NCBI GenBank assembly: GCA_002737705.1
Contig: NSIM01000008.1
Location: forward strand, 1-64,000
DNA length: 64,000 bases
Reading direction: 5' to 3'
Origin: Flavobacteriales bacterium
GTDB lineage: Bacteria; Bacteroidota; Bacteroidia; NS11-12g; UBA955
Shown piece by piece: positions 51,566 to 62,625 of the stretch; the first letter of the stretch is position 1; each line of letters opens with the position of its first letter. Below the pieces are notes generated by a model. It worked only from the letters and a program-made list of their open reading frames with translations. It was not told where the DNA came from and searched no databases. Made by a program: the position numbers and the translations under genes.

Positions 51566-52303
51566 TCAACTTTTCTTTGATATCACCACGATGCGGGGAG
51601 ACATTTTATCATCAAAATTGCCCAGTGCGTAATCGCCAAAGAACCCCACAATTCCCAAACCCGCCAATTGGTGCAACTCCGCCAACTCCGGCTGAGAAAA
51701 AATCCTCACTTGCTCCTGAAAGGCAAGGTCAGCGTCACCATCCCTCACCCAAATATCTTTCACGATGTGGTTTTCGGTGCGATATTTTTTTGTTTTGAAA
51801 TCGTAGCCCCCCAAACTGCATTCAGCAGACTGAGGCAAACTGCCGATGACCGATGCAGCATTCAAATAGTCTTGAACCACATAGCCACCCGGTGCACATG
51901 CGGCGCACATATTGATCAATACTTTCAAATCATCGGCTGGATCATCAAAATAACCAAAGCTCGTAAACAGGTTAAAAACCGCTTTAAACCCTTGTTGGGG
52001 GAAAGTCTCACGCATATCGTGCACCTGAAAAACTGCCCCACCCACTTGCAAATCATTGGCCTTGGCAATGCTGTTCTCACTCAAATCCATGCCCCAAACA
52101 GCCAAACCGTGAGCGGCGAGTTGCGCACTATGCCTACCTTTGCCACAGGCTATATCCGCAACACGCTCACCGGATTTTAACTGCAAATATGAAATCAACG
52201 TATCAACAAACTTGGCTGCCTCACCCTCATTTCGATGTTGATACAGTGCGTGATAATACGAGGTATCGAACCAAGACTCAAACCATTTCATCTGAATTTC
52301 CAA
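51566..52303 (-). CDS. Class I SAM-dependent methyltransferase
   Basis: WFDTSYYHALYQHRNEGEAAKFVDTLI; VADIACGKGRHSAQLAAHGLAVWGMDLSENSI. Confidence 0.87.
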   Translation of the reverse strand: MEIQMKWFESWFDTSYYHALYQHRNEGEAAKFVDTLISYLQLKSGERVADIACGKGRHSAQLAAHGLAVWGMDLSENSIAKANDLQVGGAVFQVHDMRETFPQQGFKAVFNLFTSFGYFDDPADDLKVLINMCAACAPGGYVVQDYLNAASVIGSLPQSAECSLGGYDFKTKKYRTENHIVKDIWVRDGDADLAFQEQVRIFSQPELAELHQLAGLGIVGFFGDYALGNFDDKMSPRIVVISKKS

Positions 52304-52361
52304 TATTTTTCAAAGGTAGTGTAACTTTTGGCATCCCTTGTGCGTATTACCCATCAACTGA

Positions 52362-52814
52362 ATGACAGTATCGGAATACAATAAATGCGTGGAGCTGCAC
52401 AGCCATGCAATTTTCCGATTCGCACTCAAACAAATGCGCAATGCCGATGATGCCAAAGAAATAGTGCAAATCAGTTTCGAAAAACTCTGGATGAAACACG
52501 AGAACGTAGATATCAACACTATTTTATATACCTTCATGTACAAAATTCAGCTGATCTTACAATTCAAACCACACCCGTTGGCACATACCGGATACCTGGT
52601 TAGCGCTCATGTAAAACTGAAAGAATCAAGGGGCCATACCACCAAGCGATACGATGATTTCAACCTCAACAATTTTATCTTATCCCCGTTTTTGAATGAA
52701 GAATACAAAGATGTTGGCCTGTACGTGCGCTATCTGTTAACCAACATTTTCAAGGCCAGACAAGGCGCGAACAGTCAATGCCTTCAATTTGGCATTGCCT
52801 TGAAATTTACCTAA
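52362..52814 (+). pseudogene. Truncated/degenerate ECF sigma factor (region 2 only, sigma-4 missing)
   Basis: N-terminus MTVSEYNKCVELHSHAIFRFALKQMRNADDAKEIVQISFEKLWMKHENVD is sigma-70 region 2; the next ~100 aa show no recognisable sigma-4 helix-turn-helix. Confidence 0.55.
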
Positions 52815-52905
52815 ACCCCATTGGGTATAAATATGCCGTCAGATCTTTTTGCAAGAGACGGGGCGCAACAGGGCTCTTTTTACATATCCATCCCCCACTT
52901 ATTCC

Positions 52906-52913
52906 TATCTTTG
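52906..52913 (+). promoter_or_regulatory. Possible -7 element TATCTTTG upstream of menB
   Basis: Exact TAnnTTTG 16 nt before the ATG at 52930; no convincing TTG -33. Confidence 0.4.
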
Positions 52914-52929
52914 CAGCCACAACAAACCC

Positions 52930-53751
52930 ATGAGCCAACGTCAGTGGACCCCCATCAAAACCTATTCAGACATTCTGTTTGAACACCATGGCAACATCGC
53001 CAAAGTGAGCATCAACCGCCCCGAAGTGTACAATGCATTTCGCCCGCAAACCATCGTGGACATGCTAGACGCTTTTGATATATGCAGGGAGAGGGCAGAC
53101 ATTGGTGTGGTGATTCTCACCGGTGTGGGAGACAAGGCCTTCTGCTCTGGAGGCGACCAAAACGTAAAAGGAATTGGAGGCTATGTAGACGAAAATGGGG
53201 TACCACGCCTCAATGTATTGGATCTGCACAAGAAAATTCGATCTCTGCCAAAGCCCGTGGTAGCCATGGTAAACGGTTATGCCATCGGAGGTGGCCACGT
53301 ACTGCATGTAGTGTGTGACCTTACCATCGCCGCTGAACATGCCAAATTCGGACAAACCGGCCCCAAAGTGGGTAGCTTTGATGGAGGATTCGGTAGCAGC
53401 TACTTAGCCAGACACGTGGGTCAGAAAAAAGCCCGCGAAATCTGGTTCTTATGCCGTCAATACACTGCCGAAGAATCGGAAAAAATGGGAATGGTTAACA
53501 AAGTGGTTTCCCTTGAAATGCTAGAAGATGAAACCATCGAGTGGTGCAATACCATGTTAGAACACTCACCGATGGCCCTGCGCATGCTCAAACGCGCCTT
53601 CAATGCCGAACTCGATGGCCAACACGGACTGATGGAACTCGCCGGAGATGCCACACTCTTATACTATTTAACCGAAGAAGCACAAGAGGGAAAACAGGCA
53701 TTTTTAGAAAAACGCAAGCCCGATTTCAAGCAGTTTCCAAAGTTTCCCTAA
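52930..53751 (+). CDS. menB: 1,4-dihydroxy-2-naphthoyl-CoA synthase
   Basis: [85 protein letters not shown]. Confidence 0.94.
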   Translation: MSQRQWTPIKTYSDILFEHHGNIAKVSINRPEVYNAFRPQTIVDMLDAFDICRERADIGVVILTGVGDKAFCSGGDQNVKGIGGYVDENGVPRLNVLDLHKKIRSLPKPVVAMVNGYAIGGGHVLHVVCDLTIAAEHAKFGQTGPKVGSFDGGFGSSYLARHVGQKKAREIWFLCRQYTAEESEKMGMVNKVVSLEMLEDETIEWCNTMLEHSPMALRMLKRAFNAELDGQHGLMELAGDATLLYYLTEEAQEGKQAFLEKRKPDFKQFPKFP

Positions 53752-53866
53752 GGCCGATTTTCCGGAATTCTTTATGGATATTCTGCAACCCCTGCATATT
53801 GTGTATATTCATTGGATTGGGGAAACGCGACAATTACGACAGGCTGTTTACCCGCTACCTCTCCTT

Positions 53867-53896
53867 TTTGTATTCCTCCCAAAAATCGTAACTTTG
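53867..53896 (+). promoter_or_regulatory. Bacteroidetes-type promoter for icd: TTTG-N18-TAACTTTG
   Basis: TTTG 53867-53870, TAACTTTG 53889-53896; ATG at 53923. Confidence 0.65.
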
Positions 53897-53922
53897 CCCC
53901 AATAAAATCAATAGTATTTCAA

Positions 53923-55143
53923 ATGAAAATTAAAGTCGAAAACCCCGTAGTAGAATTGGATGGCGATGAAATGACCCGCATCATCTGGCGTTTTATTAAA
54001 GACAAACTGATCCTTCCTTACCTCGATATAGACATTAAATACTTCGACTTGGGCATGGAATACCGCGACACAACCAACGACCAAGTAACCGTTGACGCCG
54101 CAGAAGCCATCAAACTTTACAATGTCGGTATTAAATGTGCTACCATCACCCCGGATGAAGAACGGGTTAAAGAATTTAACTTGAAACAAATGTGGCGGAG
54201 TCCAAACGGAACCGTGCGCAATATTCTCGATGGTACTGTTTTCCGTGAACCCATAGTTTGCAAAAACGTACCCCGTTTGGTTCCCAACTGGACCGCTCCA
54301 ATTTGTATCGGACGACATGCTTTTGGAGACCAATATCGTGCTACGGATTTTGTAACCAAAGGCAAAGGGAAACTAACCATCAAATTCGAGGGCGAAAATG
54401 GACAAGTAATTGAGCATGAAGTCTATAATTTTGGTGGAGATGGCATTGCTTTGGCGATGTATAATACCGATGATAGTATTCGAGGATTTGCACGCGCTTG
54501 CTTTACTATGGCTGTCAAGAAAATGTGGCCCTTGTATTTGAGCACCAAGAATACCATTCTCAAAAAATACGACGGTCGTTTCAAAGACATATTTGAAGAG
54601 ATCTACCATACAGAATTTAAGGAAATTATGGACTCTAAAGGAATTTCCTATGAACACCGCCTCATTGATGACATGGTCGCGAGTGCAATGAAATGGAATG
54701 GCAACTTTGTTTGGGCCTGTAAAAACTACGATGGCGACGTTCAATCTGATACAGTTGCCCAAGGTTTTGGTTCTTTGGGATTGATGACCAGTGTATTAAT
54801 CACTCCCGATGGGAAAACCATGGAGGCAGAAGCCGCACACGGAACCGTTACACGACACTACCGCATGCACCAAAAAGGTCAAAAAACCAGTACCAATCCC
54901 ATTGCCAGTATTTTTGCTTGGACACGCGGATTAGAACACCGGGGGAAATTGGACGGAAACACAGCCTTAATCTCCTTTTGTCACACCTTAGAACAAGTGT
55001 GTATTGATGTGGTGGAAAGCGGAAAAATGACCAAAGATTTGGCGGTTTGTATCTATGGCAACAAGGTGTCAGAAGATCAATACTTGCATACTGAAGAGTT
55101 TCTTGAGGCACTGAATGCCGAATTGAAAATTCGGTTGGCTTAA
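53923..55143 (+). CDS. icd: NADP-dependent isocitrate dehydrogenase (eukaryotic IDH1/2-like type)
   Basis: [107 protein letters not shown]. Confidence 0.95.
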   Translation: MKIKVENPVVELDGDEMTRIIWRFIKDKLILPYLDIDIKYFDLGMEYRDTTNDQVTVDAAEAIKLYNVGIKCATITPDEERVKEFNLKQMWRSPNGTVRNILDGTVFREPIVCKNVPRLVPNWTAPICIGRHAFGDQYRATDFVTKGKGKLTIKFEGENGQVIEHEVYNFGGDGIALAMYNTDDSIRGFARACFTMAVKKMWPLYLSTKNTILKKYDGRFKDIFEEIYHTEFKEIMDSKGISYEHRLIDDMVASAMKWNGNFVWACKNYDGDVQSDTVAQGFGSLGLMTSVLITPDGKTMEAEAAHGTVTRHYRMHQKGQKTSTNPIASIFAWTRGLEHRGKLDGNTALISFCHTLEQVCIDVVESGKMTKDLAVCIYGNKVSEDQYLHTEEFLEALNAELKIRLA

Positions 55144-56258
55144 AACAAATTTTTGAGTTTGTCAAAAAATGATTTTTCCTTTTCAGCAGGGTTGAAATTG
55201 TGTAATTTTCCGATTTTTTCGAGCATCTCTTTTTCTTCAACACTCAACTTAACAGGGACATATACATTGACCACTATCAATTGATCACCCGTTTTATATC
55301 CATTAATTTCAGGAAATCCTTTCCCTTTTAAACGCAACATTTTTCCGGGTTGGGTACCTGCATCAATTTTAATGCGCACCATGCCCTCGAGGGTTTCCAC
55401 CTCTATACTATCGCCCAAGGCAGCCTGCGAAAAACTCACCCACAAATGAAGTATAACATTGTCTCCATCACGGGTAAGATGTTCGTGCTCGATGCCCTCA
55501 ATTAACACCATTAAATCACCTGCAGATCCTCCACCAGGGCCATAATTCCCCTTTCCATTGATGCTCAATTGCATGCTTTCAGCAACACCTGCCGGAATAC
55601 GAATCACGGTTTCAATTTCCTGAGAAATCAATCCCTGTTCATTCGCTTCTTTGGGTTTGCTTTCAATTATCTTCCCGATACCCTGACAAACAGGACACGC
55701 ACTGTTGGTAGCCATTTGGCCTAAAAATGTATTTTGTACCCTCCGCACAGCACCCGTTCCATTGCAATGTTTACAATTGCCGTAGTGGACACCTTCGGCC
55801 TGAACCATGCGGCGATATTTGACTGTTTTTTCTACCCCAGCCTTCATTTCAGTCAAGGTTAGTTTAATTTTTATTCGAATATTAGAACCCGAAGAACGGC
55901 GTGATCTACCGCCCCCTTGACCCCCAAAAAAAGATCCAAAAACACTGTCATCCCCGCCAAAAACATCTCCAAATTGCGAGAAAATATCGTCCATGCTAAA
56001 GCCATGAGATCCACCACCTCCGCCACCACTAGCACCCATCCCCGCATGTCCAAACTGGTCATACCGTTGTTTTTTTTCGGGATTACTCAATACATCATAC
56101 GCACTGGCAGCCTCTTTAAACATCTCTTCGGCCTGCTTATCTCCCTGGTTTTTATCAGGATGGTATTTGATTGCCAATTTTCGGTATGCCTTTTTTATTT
56201 CTTCGGCACTAGAAGATTTAGAAACACCCAGTACATCATAAAAATCTTTCTTGCTCAT
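55140..56258 (-). CDS. dnaJ: Chaperone DnaJ (atypical zinc domain)
   Basis: [39 protein letters not shown]-rich linker; only two CxxCxGxG motifs ([16 protein letters not shown]). Confidence 0.93.
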   Translation of the reverse strand: MSKKDFYDVLGVSKSSSAEEIKKAYRKLAIKYHPDKNQGDKQAEEMFKEAASAYDVLSNPEKKQRYDQFGHAGMGASGGGGGGSHGFSMDDIFSQFGDVFGGDDSVFGSFFGGQGGGRSRRSSGSNIRIKIKLTLTEMKAGVEKTVKYRRMVQAEGVHYGNCKHCNGTGAVRRVQNTFLGQMATNSACPVCQGIGKIIESKPKEANEQGLISQEIETVIRIPAGVAESMQLSINGKGNYGPGGGSAGDLMVLIEGIEHEHLTRDGDNVILHLWVSFSQAALGDSIEVETLEGMVRIKIDAGTQPGKMLRLKGKGFPEINGYKTGDQLIVVNVYVPVKLSVEEKEMLEKIGKLHNFNPAEKEKSFFDKLKNLF

Positions 56259-56275
56259 GTCAATGTATCCATAAA

Positions 56276-56845
56276 TTAGCTACCGATTACCACCTTCGCA
56301 AAACGAATTACCTTGTCGCTAAGAAAATACCCCTTTTCTACCTCATCAATCACCTTTCCCTTGAGATCTGGGGAAGGTGCTGGAAATTGGGTAATGGCTT
56401 CATGAACCTCAACATCAAAAAGTTTTCCAATGCTATCCATGGATTTTAATCCTGTTTTTTGAAGAATCCCCATCAATTTTTTGTTGATGAGATCAAATCC
56501 CTCTACTGCCTTTTTTTCAGTTTCTGACAAATTTTCCATGGCCTTGATGGCCCTTTCTAAATCGTCAATCACTGGAAGCAAATTTACGACTAGCTCTTTT
56601 GAGGCCGTTTGCATCCATTCCAAACGGTCTTTGGTAGTCCGGCGGCGAAAATTCTCAAACTCACTGTAAAGGCGAATATATTTGTCTCGTTCAATCTCCA
56701 ACTGCATTTCCGGGCTTGTCACCTCCACAGATGGTGCTTCTGACACGTCTGTAACATCGGTATTTTCGACAGTACTTTGATTGCTCAATTCTTCTAAAGA
56801 CAAATCAGTATCTTTTTTCTTTGGGTTAACATTATTCTTCGCCAT
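56276..56845 (-). CDS. grpE: Nucleotide exchange factor GrpE
   Basis: [56 protein letters not shown]-like C-terminus ([25 protein letters not shown]). Confidence 0.94.
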   Translation of the reverse strand: MAKNNVNPKKKDTDLSLEELSNQSTVENTDVTDVSEAPSVEVTSPEMQLEIERDKYIRLYSEFENFRRRTTKDRLEWMQTASKELVVNLLPVIDDLERAIKAMENLSETEKKAVEGFDLINKKLMGILQKTGLKSMDSIGKLFDVEVHEAITQFPAPSPDLKGKVIDEVEKGYFLSDKVIRFAKVVIGS

Positions 56846-56860
56846 TGCGATGCTCCTTAA

Positions 56861-56900
56861 ACAACTTTATTGCCAAAATGCGTAAATTGTCATTCTGTCA
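56861..56900 (-). promoter_or_regulatory. Sigma-54-like promoter with upstream TGACA repeats for grpE-dnaJ
   Basis: Minus strand: TGACAGAATGACA (56888-56900) then TTGGCAATAAAGTTGT (56861-56876; GG-N10-GT), 15 nt before the grpE ATG. Confidence 0.4.
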
Positions 56901-56951
56901 GACCAACTTTTTCGAATAATTATTGTTAGTTTGTTTTTTAACCATACCAAA

Positions 56952-57536
56952 ATGTTTACTGGAATTATAGAAAGTCAAGCGCAGGTTTTGCTTATAAAAG
57001 CCGAATTGCACAATGTTCACATTAAATTTTCTAGCACGATTACCCCAGAACTCAATGTTAATCAAAGCCTTTCACACAATGGCGTTTGTTTAACAGTTAC
57101 CCAAATTGAAGAAGATGGGTATTGGGTTACAGCCATAAACGAAACCCTGGTCTGCACCCAACTTGGTTCACTTATAGTGGGTGACTATGTAAACATAGAG
57201 CGATGCCTCCTCCTGAATGGAAGGTTTGATGGACATGTAGTCCAAGGTCATGTAGATTGCAAGGGTCTGGTTGAAGAAATTTCTGAACAAGGTGGCAGTT
57301 GGGTTCTCAGAATACTTCATCCCAGAGATGCTGGCATGACAGTCAAAAAAGGCAGTGTCTGTTTAAATGGCATCAGCCTTACTGTGGTAGACAGCTTTCT
57401 GGAAGCGTTCAGCGTAGCCATTATACCCTATACTTGGGAAAACAGCAATGTTTCATCACTTCGTATAGGCGACCCCGTGAATATAGAATTTGATATTTAC
57501 GGCAAATACATCCAAAAAATGATGGGGCATGAATGA
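56952..57536 (+). CDS. ribE: Riboflavin synthase (alpha subunit)
   Basis: MFTGIIESQAQV; NGVCLTV; GHVVQGHVDCKG; KGSVCLNGISLTVVD. Confidence 0.94.
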   Translation: MFTGIIESQAQVLLIKAELHNVHIKFSSTITPELNVNQSLSHNGVCLTVTQIEEDGYWVTAINETLVCTQLGSLIVGDYVNIERCLLLNGRFDGHVVQGHVDCKGLVEEISEQGGSWVLRILHPRDAGMTVKKGSVCLNGISLTVVDSFLEAFSVAIIPYTWENSNVSSLRIGDPVNIEFDIYGKYIQKMMGHE

Positions 57537-57731
57537 GCTCGAATACACAGGCAAACAAAAATATTTTCATGGTATCATCAAACTCAAAATCACAAGGTAA
57601 ACGATTACTTCCATTGCGTGACAACCTTGCAAAAGAAAACATCCAATCGCAGACAGCACTATGGTACCTTAAGCAAACCCAAATGCCACCTAAAAATAGA
57701 AATGCAAAAACAAAGATTACATCAATTGGCA

Positions 57732-57739
57732 TATCTTTG
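57732..57739 (+). promoter_or_regulatory. Possible -7 element TATCTTTG upstream of sdhCAB
   Basis: Exact TAnnTTTG 36 nt before the sdhC ATG at 57776; no clear -33. Confidence 0.4.
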
Positions 57740-57775
57740 TAGAAAGAAATTTACTGATACAATATATAGCGATTT

Positions 57776-58450
57776 ATGAAACTTTTCTCCTTCCTTTTTA
57801 CCTCTAGTATTGGTCGGAAAATACTAATGTCGGTCACTGGATTGTCTTTGGTGGCTTTTTTATTGGTGCACTGCAGCATCAATGCCTGTATTTTTTTTAA
57901 CGACCACGGAAAAACCTTTAACGAAGCGGCTGCATTTATGGGCAATAACTGGTTGATACGGACTGCAGAAATAGGTTTGTTTGTTGGCCTATTATTGCAC
58001 AGCTTTCAGGGACTATATCTTTGGGCAAGCAATGGCCAAAAACGAAAACAGAAATACCATTCTACACCAGGAAATGCCAACAGCAAATGGTATTCTCGCA
58101 GCATGGGTATTCTCGGCAGCTTGCTGTTGTTATTTTTGGTTTTACACCTCAGTCATTTTTGGGTAGTCAGCCGTTTTACGGATGAACTTTCCGAAACGGG
58201 TAGCAACACATTGTTTCATAAAATGTCTCTGATTTTCAAATCTCCGGTTCTTGTTATAGTTTATGTAATAGGGTGCATAAGTTTGGCTTATCACCTCTTA
58301 CATGGTTTCCAAAGCGGCTTCCAATCATTGGGATTCAACCATCCTTTATTAAATCCAATAATCAAAAATTTTGGTATCGTATTTTCTCTTTTAATTCCTC
58401 TCATTTTTGCGTCAATGCCTATTGTCATGTATTTGGGTTGGATAAAATAA
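57776..58450 (+). CDS. sdhC: Succinate dehydrogenase/fumarate reductase cytochrome b subunit
   Basis: [51 protein letters not shown]; directly upstream of sdhA. Confidence 0.92.
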   Translation: MKLFSFLFTSSIGRKILMSVTGLSLVAFLLVHCSINACIFFNDHGKTFNEAAAFMGNNWLIRTAEIGLFVGLLLHSFQGLYLWASNGQKRKQKYHSTPGNANSKWYSRSMGILGSLLLLFLVLHLSHFWVVSRFTDELSETGSNTLFHKMSLIFKSPVLVIVYVIGCISLAYHLLHGFQSGFQSLGFNHPLLNPIIKNFGIVFSLLIPLIFASMPIVMYLGWIK

Positions 58451-58470
58451 ATTCATTAATTGTAAACACG

Positions 58471-60450
58471 ATGAAACTCGATTCAAAAATTCCCAAGGGT
58501 TCTATTTCTGATAAATGGACCCAATACCGCAGTTCTGTCTCTTTGGTTAACCCTTCCAATAAACGAAATCTCGAAATAATTGTAGTGGGAACAGGTCTGG
58601 CGGGTGCCAGTGCTGCTTCCTCACTGGCCGAATTGGGATACAAGGTCAAAGCTTTTTGCTTTCAAGATAGCCCCAGACGGGCGCATTCAATTGCTGCCCA
58701 AGGGGGAATCAACGCGGCCAAAAACTACCAAAATGATGGTGATTCTGTGTATCGTTTATTTTATGATACCATTAAGGGTGGCGATTATCGTTCACGTGAA
58801 GCCAATGTTCATCGTTTGGCTGAGGTTTCAACCAGTATTATTGACCAATGTGTCGCTCAGGGTGTTCCCTTTGCCCGTGAATACGGCGGAACTCTCAGCA
58901 ATCGTTCATTTGGAGGCACACAAGTTCAACGAACTTTTTATGCAGCTGGTCAAACAGGGCAGCAATTGTTACTCGGTGCATACAGTGGCCTAGAAAGACA
59001 AGTGGGTTTGGGAAATATAAAAATGTATGCCCGCCACGAAATGGTAGAAGTGGTAAAAATTGATGGCAAAGCACAAGGAATTATTGCACGAAACCTAATC
59101 ACGGGAGAACTAGAGCGACATTTTGGCCATGCCGTTTTGCTGTGCACAGGTGGATACGGAAATGTATTCTATCTTTCCACGAATGCGATGGGCAGCAATG
59201 TTACCGCAGCCTGGAAAGCCCATAAAGCGGGTGCCTTTTTTGGCAATCCTTGCTTCACCCAAATACATCCTACCTGTATCCCGGTTTCGGGTCATTACCA
59301 ATCGAAATTAACCTTAATGAGTGAATCTCTTCGGAATGATGGGCGCATTTGGGTTCCCAAGATAAAAGACGATACCCGCAATCCAAACACTATTCCAGAA
59401 GAAGAACGCGACTATTATTTGGAGCGTCGATACCCCGCATTCGGCAATTTGGTTCCAAGAGATATCGCATCCCGCGCAGCCAAAGAGCGCTGCGATGCAG
59501 GGTTTGGAGTAGGTCCCAGTAAAATGGCTGTTTACCTCGATTTTAAACACAATTTGATGTATAAATATGGTCAGTCTGAGGCCAGTAAATTGGGCATTTC
59601 AAATCCTGATGACGACACACTTACCCGATTGGGAAAAGCTGTGGTGAAAGAAAAGTACGGCAATTTGTTTGATATGTACAAACAAATTACCGACGAAGAT
59701 CCCTATGAAATACCGATGCGTATATACCCGGCTGTGCATTATACAATGGGAGGCTTGTGGGTTGATTACGACCTAATGACGACAGTTCCAGGCATGTATG
59801 CATTGGGCGAAGCAAATTTTTCCGATCATGGTGCCAACCGATTGGGTGCTTCAGCTTTGATGCAAGGTTTGGCCGATGGATATTTTGTAATACCCTATAC
59901 AATTGGTTCTTATCTCAGCAAAGAAATACATACCAAGCCCATCTCGACAGACCATGAAGCATTTGTGGCTGCAGAAAAATTCGCCGCCGATCGAATTTCA
60001 ATGTTGATGGAAATTCAAGGTACTCGGAGCGTAGAAAGCTACCACCGTGAATTGGGTTTGATTATGTGGAATAAGTGTGGCATGGCAAGAAATGAACAAG
60101 GCTTGAAAGAAGCCATCGAAGAAATCAAAGAACTTCGTGCAAATTTTTATAAAAATGTACGTATCCCCGGATCAATCAATGAGTTTAATCCAGAACTGGA
60201 CAAAGCTGGACGCGTAGCCGACTTTTTGGAATTGGGCGAATTGATGTGTGTAGATGCCCTCGAGCGAGAAGAAAGTTGTGGCGGTCATTTCCGTGAAGAG
60301 CACCAAACCGAAGATGGAGAAGCCCTTCGCAATGACGATACGCACATGTATGTTTCTGCATGGGAACACAAAGAAAATTGCCAATGGGAATTAAACAAAG
60401 AAGCATTGAACTACGAGAATATCAAAATTCAGCAACGTAGTTATAAATAA
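58471..60450 (+). CDS. sdhA: Succinate dehydrogenase/fumarate reductase flavoprotein subunit
   Basis: [95 protein letters not shown]. Confidence 0.96.
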   Translation: MKLDSKIPKGSISDKWTQYRSSVSLVNPSNKRNLEIIVVGTGLAGASAASSLAELGYKVKAFCFQDSPRRAHSIAAQGGINAAKNYQNDGDSVYRLFYDTIKGGDYRSREANVHRLAEVSTSIIDQCVAQGVPFAREYGGTLSNRSFGGTQVQRTFYAAGQTGQQLLLGAYSGLERQVGLGNIKMYARHEMVEVVKIDGKAQGIIARNLITGELERHFGHAVLLCTGGYGNVFYLSTNAMGSNVTAAWKAHKAGAFFGNPCFTQIHPTCIPVSGHYQSKLTLMSESLRNDGRIWVPKIKDDTRNPNTIPEEERDYYLERRYPAFGNLVPRDIASRAAKERCDAGFGVGPSKMAVYLDFKHNLMYKYGQSEASKLGISNPDDDTLTRLGKAVVKEKYGNLFDMYKQITDEDPYEIPMRIYPAVHYTMGGLWVDYDLMTTVPGMYALGEANFSDHGANRLGASALMQGLADGYFVIPYTIGSYLSKEIHTKPISTDHEAFVAAEKFAADRISMLMEIQGTRSVESYHRELGLIMWNKCGMARNEQGLKEAIEEIKELRANFYKNVRIPGSINEFNPELDKAGRVADFLELGELMCVDALEREESCGGHFREEHQTEDGEALRNDDTHMYVSAWEHKENCQWELNKEALNYENIKIQQRSYK

Positions 60451-60467
60451 CACTGAGCAAATTTATC

Positions 60468-61223
60468 ATGACTAAATCGATGAAAATAAACTTAAAAGTA
60501 TGGCGACAACGCAATGCTGATGCAGTCGGAAATTTTGCGGACTATACAGTGGATGCTAGCCCTGATATGAGCTTTCTAGAAATGTTTGATGTACTGAATG
60601 AGCAACTTATCCAAAATGGTCTGGAGCCTGTGGCCTTTGACCACGACTGTAGAGAGGGTATTTGTGGAATGTGCAGTATGGTTATCAATGGCCGGCCGCA
60701 CGGTCCAAAACGAGGAGTGACAACTTGCCAACTTCACATGCGCAGTTTCAAAGATGGCGACACAATTTCAGTAGAGCCCTGGAGAGCCAATGCATTTCCT
60801 GTTGTAAAGGACTTAAGTGTAAACCGAAGTGCCTTCGACAGAATTATTTCGGCAGGAGGTTTCATTTCTACAAATACAGGCAATGCCGTCGATGCCAATA
60901 CCATTCTCATACAAAAAGAAATAGCCGATGAGGCTTTTAAAGCCGCTACTTGTATTGGATGTGGTGCTTGCGTAAGTGCCTGTAAAAATGCCAGTGCGAT
61001 GTTGTTTGTAGGGGCAAAGGTTACACAGCTTTCCCTTTTACCCCAAGGAAAACCCGAAAAGGAATCTCGTGTCGTGGCCATGGTCAACCAAATGGATGCA
61101 GAAGGTTTTGGGGCTTGTACCAATACCGGGGCTTGTTTCGCTGAATGTCCGAAGCAGATTCCATTGAGTGTGATTTCAACCCTGAATCGGGAGTATCTAA
61201 GTGCCAAATTAAGCGGAAAATAA
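60468..61223 (+). CDS. sdhB: Succinate dehydrogenase/fumarate reductase iron-sulfur subunit
   Basis: [55 protein letters not shown]. Confidence 0.96.
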   Translation: MTKSMKINLKVWRQRNADAVGNFADYTVDASPDMSFLEMFDVLNEQLIQNGLEPVAFDHDCREGICGMCSMVINGRPHGPKRGVTTCQLHMRSFKDGDTISVEPWRANAFPVVKDLSVNRSAFDRIISAGGFISTNTGNAVDANTILIQKEIADEAFKAATCIGCGACVSACKNASAMLFVGAKVTQLSLLPQGKPEKESRVVAMVNQMDAEGFGACTNTGACFAECPKQIPLSVISTLNREYLSAKLSGK

Positions 61224-61460
61224 TTTTTAATTTTTTTGTCTGTGTATGATGGCTTTGCATCACTTTTAGAATTGTGCAGCCGGGTTTGGCATCAGGACTC
61301 TAGTTACGAATCTCGCCATCCCGACCTGTAAGTGATGTAACATTGTTGAGAGAACCACACTACCCTTCGAAAAAATAATTGAAGTATAAAGCAAAATTTG
61401 CATTTTGAGTTGTTGGGGACAGCCACAACCAGGCATTTGTATCATTGCATTTTGAGTATA

Positions 61461-62264
61461 CTACACAGCAATCGGTGCCTTGATACCCGGCCATGGATCA
61501 TAATTTTCGAGGGTAAAATCTTCGAAACTGAATGCAAATAAATCCTTCACTTGTGTATTGAGTTTTAGGGTAGGATATGGCCTTGGTTCGCGTGAAAGTT
61601 GAAGGTTAACTTGTTCTAAATGATTGGTATATATGTGGGCATCACCAAAGGTGTGCACAAAATCTCCAGGTAACAAGCCGCATACCTGAGCCATCATCAG
61701 TGTCAACAAAGCGTAACTGGCGATATTAAATGGCACCCCCAAAAACAAATCAGCACTGCGCTGGTAGAGTTGACAACTTAGTTTACCACCCGCTACATAA
61801 AACTGAAACATCGTATGGCATGGCATCAATGCCATTTGGTGAATTTCTCCCACATTCCAGGCATTGACAAGAATACGTCTGCTGTCGGGATTGTTTTTTA
61901 TGAGTTCCACAGCCTCGACAATCTGGTCTATTGCCCGACCATCCTTGGCTTCCCAAGCCCTCCATTGTTTCCCATAAACAGGGCCTAATTCTCCGTTTTC
62001 ATCGGCCCAATCATCCCAAATCTTAACCCCGTTTTCATTTAAATACGCAATATTTGTATCGCCTTTTAAAAACCACAACAGTTCGTAGACAATGCTTTTG
62101 AGGTGCACTTTTTTACTGGTAATCATTGGAAACCCTTTTTGTAAATCAAACCGCAATTGCCCCCCAAAAACACTGATGGTGCCTGTGCCAGTTCGGTCTG
62201 ATTTGTGATTGCCGTTCGCCAACACATACTGCAAAAATTCTTCGTATACAAAAGCTGAACTCAT
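61461..62264 (-). CDS. thyA: Thymidylate synthase
   Basis: [88 protein letters not shown]. Confidence 0.97.
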   Translation of the reverse strand: MSSAFVYEEFLQYVLANGNHKSDRTGTGTISVFGGQLRFDLQKGFPMITSKKVHLKSIVYELLWFLKGDTNIAYLNENGVKIWDDWADENGELGPVYGKQWRAWEAKDGRAIDQIVEAVELIKNNPDSRRILVNAWNVGEIHQMALMPCHTMFQFYVAGGKLSCQLYQRSADLFLGVPFNIASYALLTLMMAQVCGLLPGDFVHTFGDAHIYTNHLEQVNLQLSREPRPYPTLKLNTQVKDLFAFSFEDFTLENYDPWPGIKAPIAV

Positions 62265-62603
62265 GGATAAAATATATACTGCAATGATACCATCTACAGA
62301 GAATAAATTACCCATTTTACCTGGGTTCTTATTCGAATGTTTTCCACCAATCTACAGGGTTTTTTGAAAAGGCATTTGTTTTTGGGATCGCCCATTCTTC
62401 AAAACCAATGGCCCCTGACAATACGCGAGAATTGTATACAACACCGCCTTATGCAGGTCTTGAAAAAATGGATTCACTGGCATGGATGGTGTCGGCGTTT
62501 GAAATACACTTCTACCCAAAACAGAATGGGAAACCCAATCCAAAAACAGGATATAATTTTCATTTTCGGATATCGAAACGCCCTAATAACATGAAATATC
62601 GTG

Positions 62604-62611
62604 TAAATTTG
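62604..62611 (+). promoter_or_regulatory. Possible -7 element TAAATTTG upstream of E2 gene
   Basis: Exact TAnnTTTG 14 nt before the ATG at 62626. Confidence 0.4.
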
Positions 62612-62625
62612 CAGACAATTGTATT

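Noticed and set aside
57533-57742. 69-aa ORF overlapping the ribE stop (ATGA)
   Set aside because: Composition is not clearly protein-like and its end runs into the putative sdhC -7 element; possibly chance.
61398-61457. 13-bp direct repeat TTGCATTTTGAGT (61398-61410 and 61445-61457) between sdhB and thyA
   Set aside because: Exact but short, AT-rich, without flanking structure; no support for an att site or mobile element.
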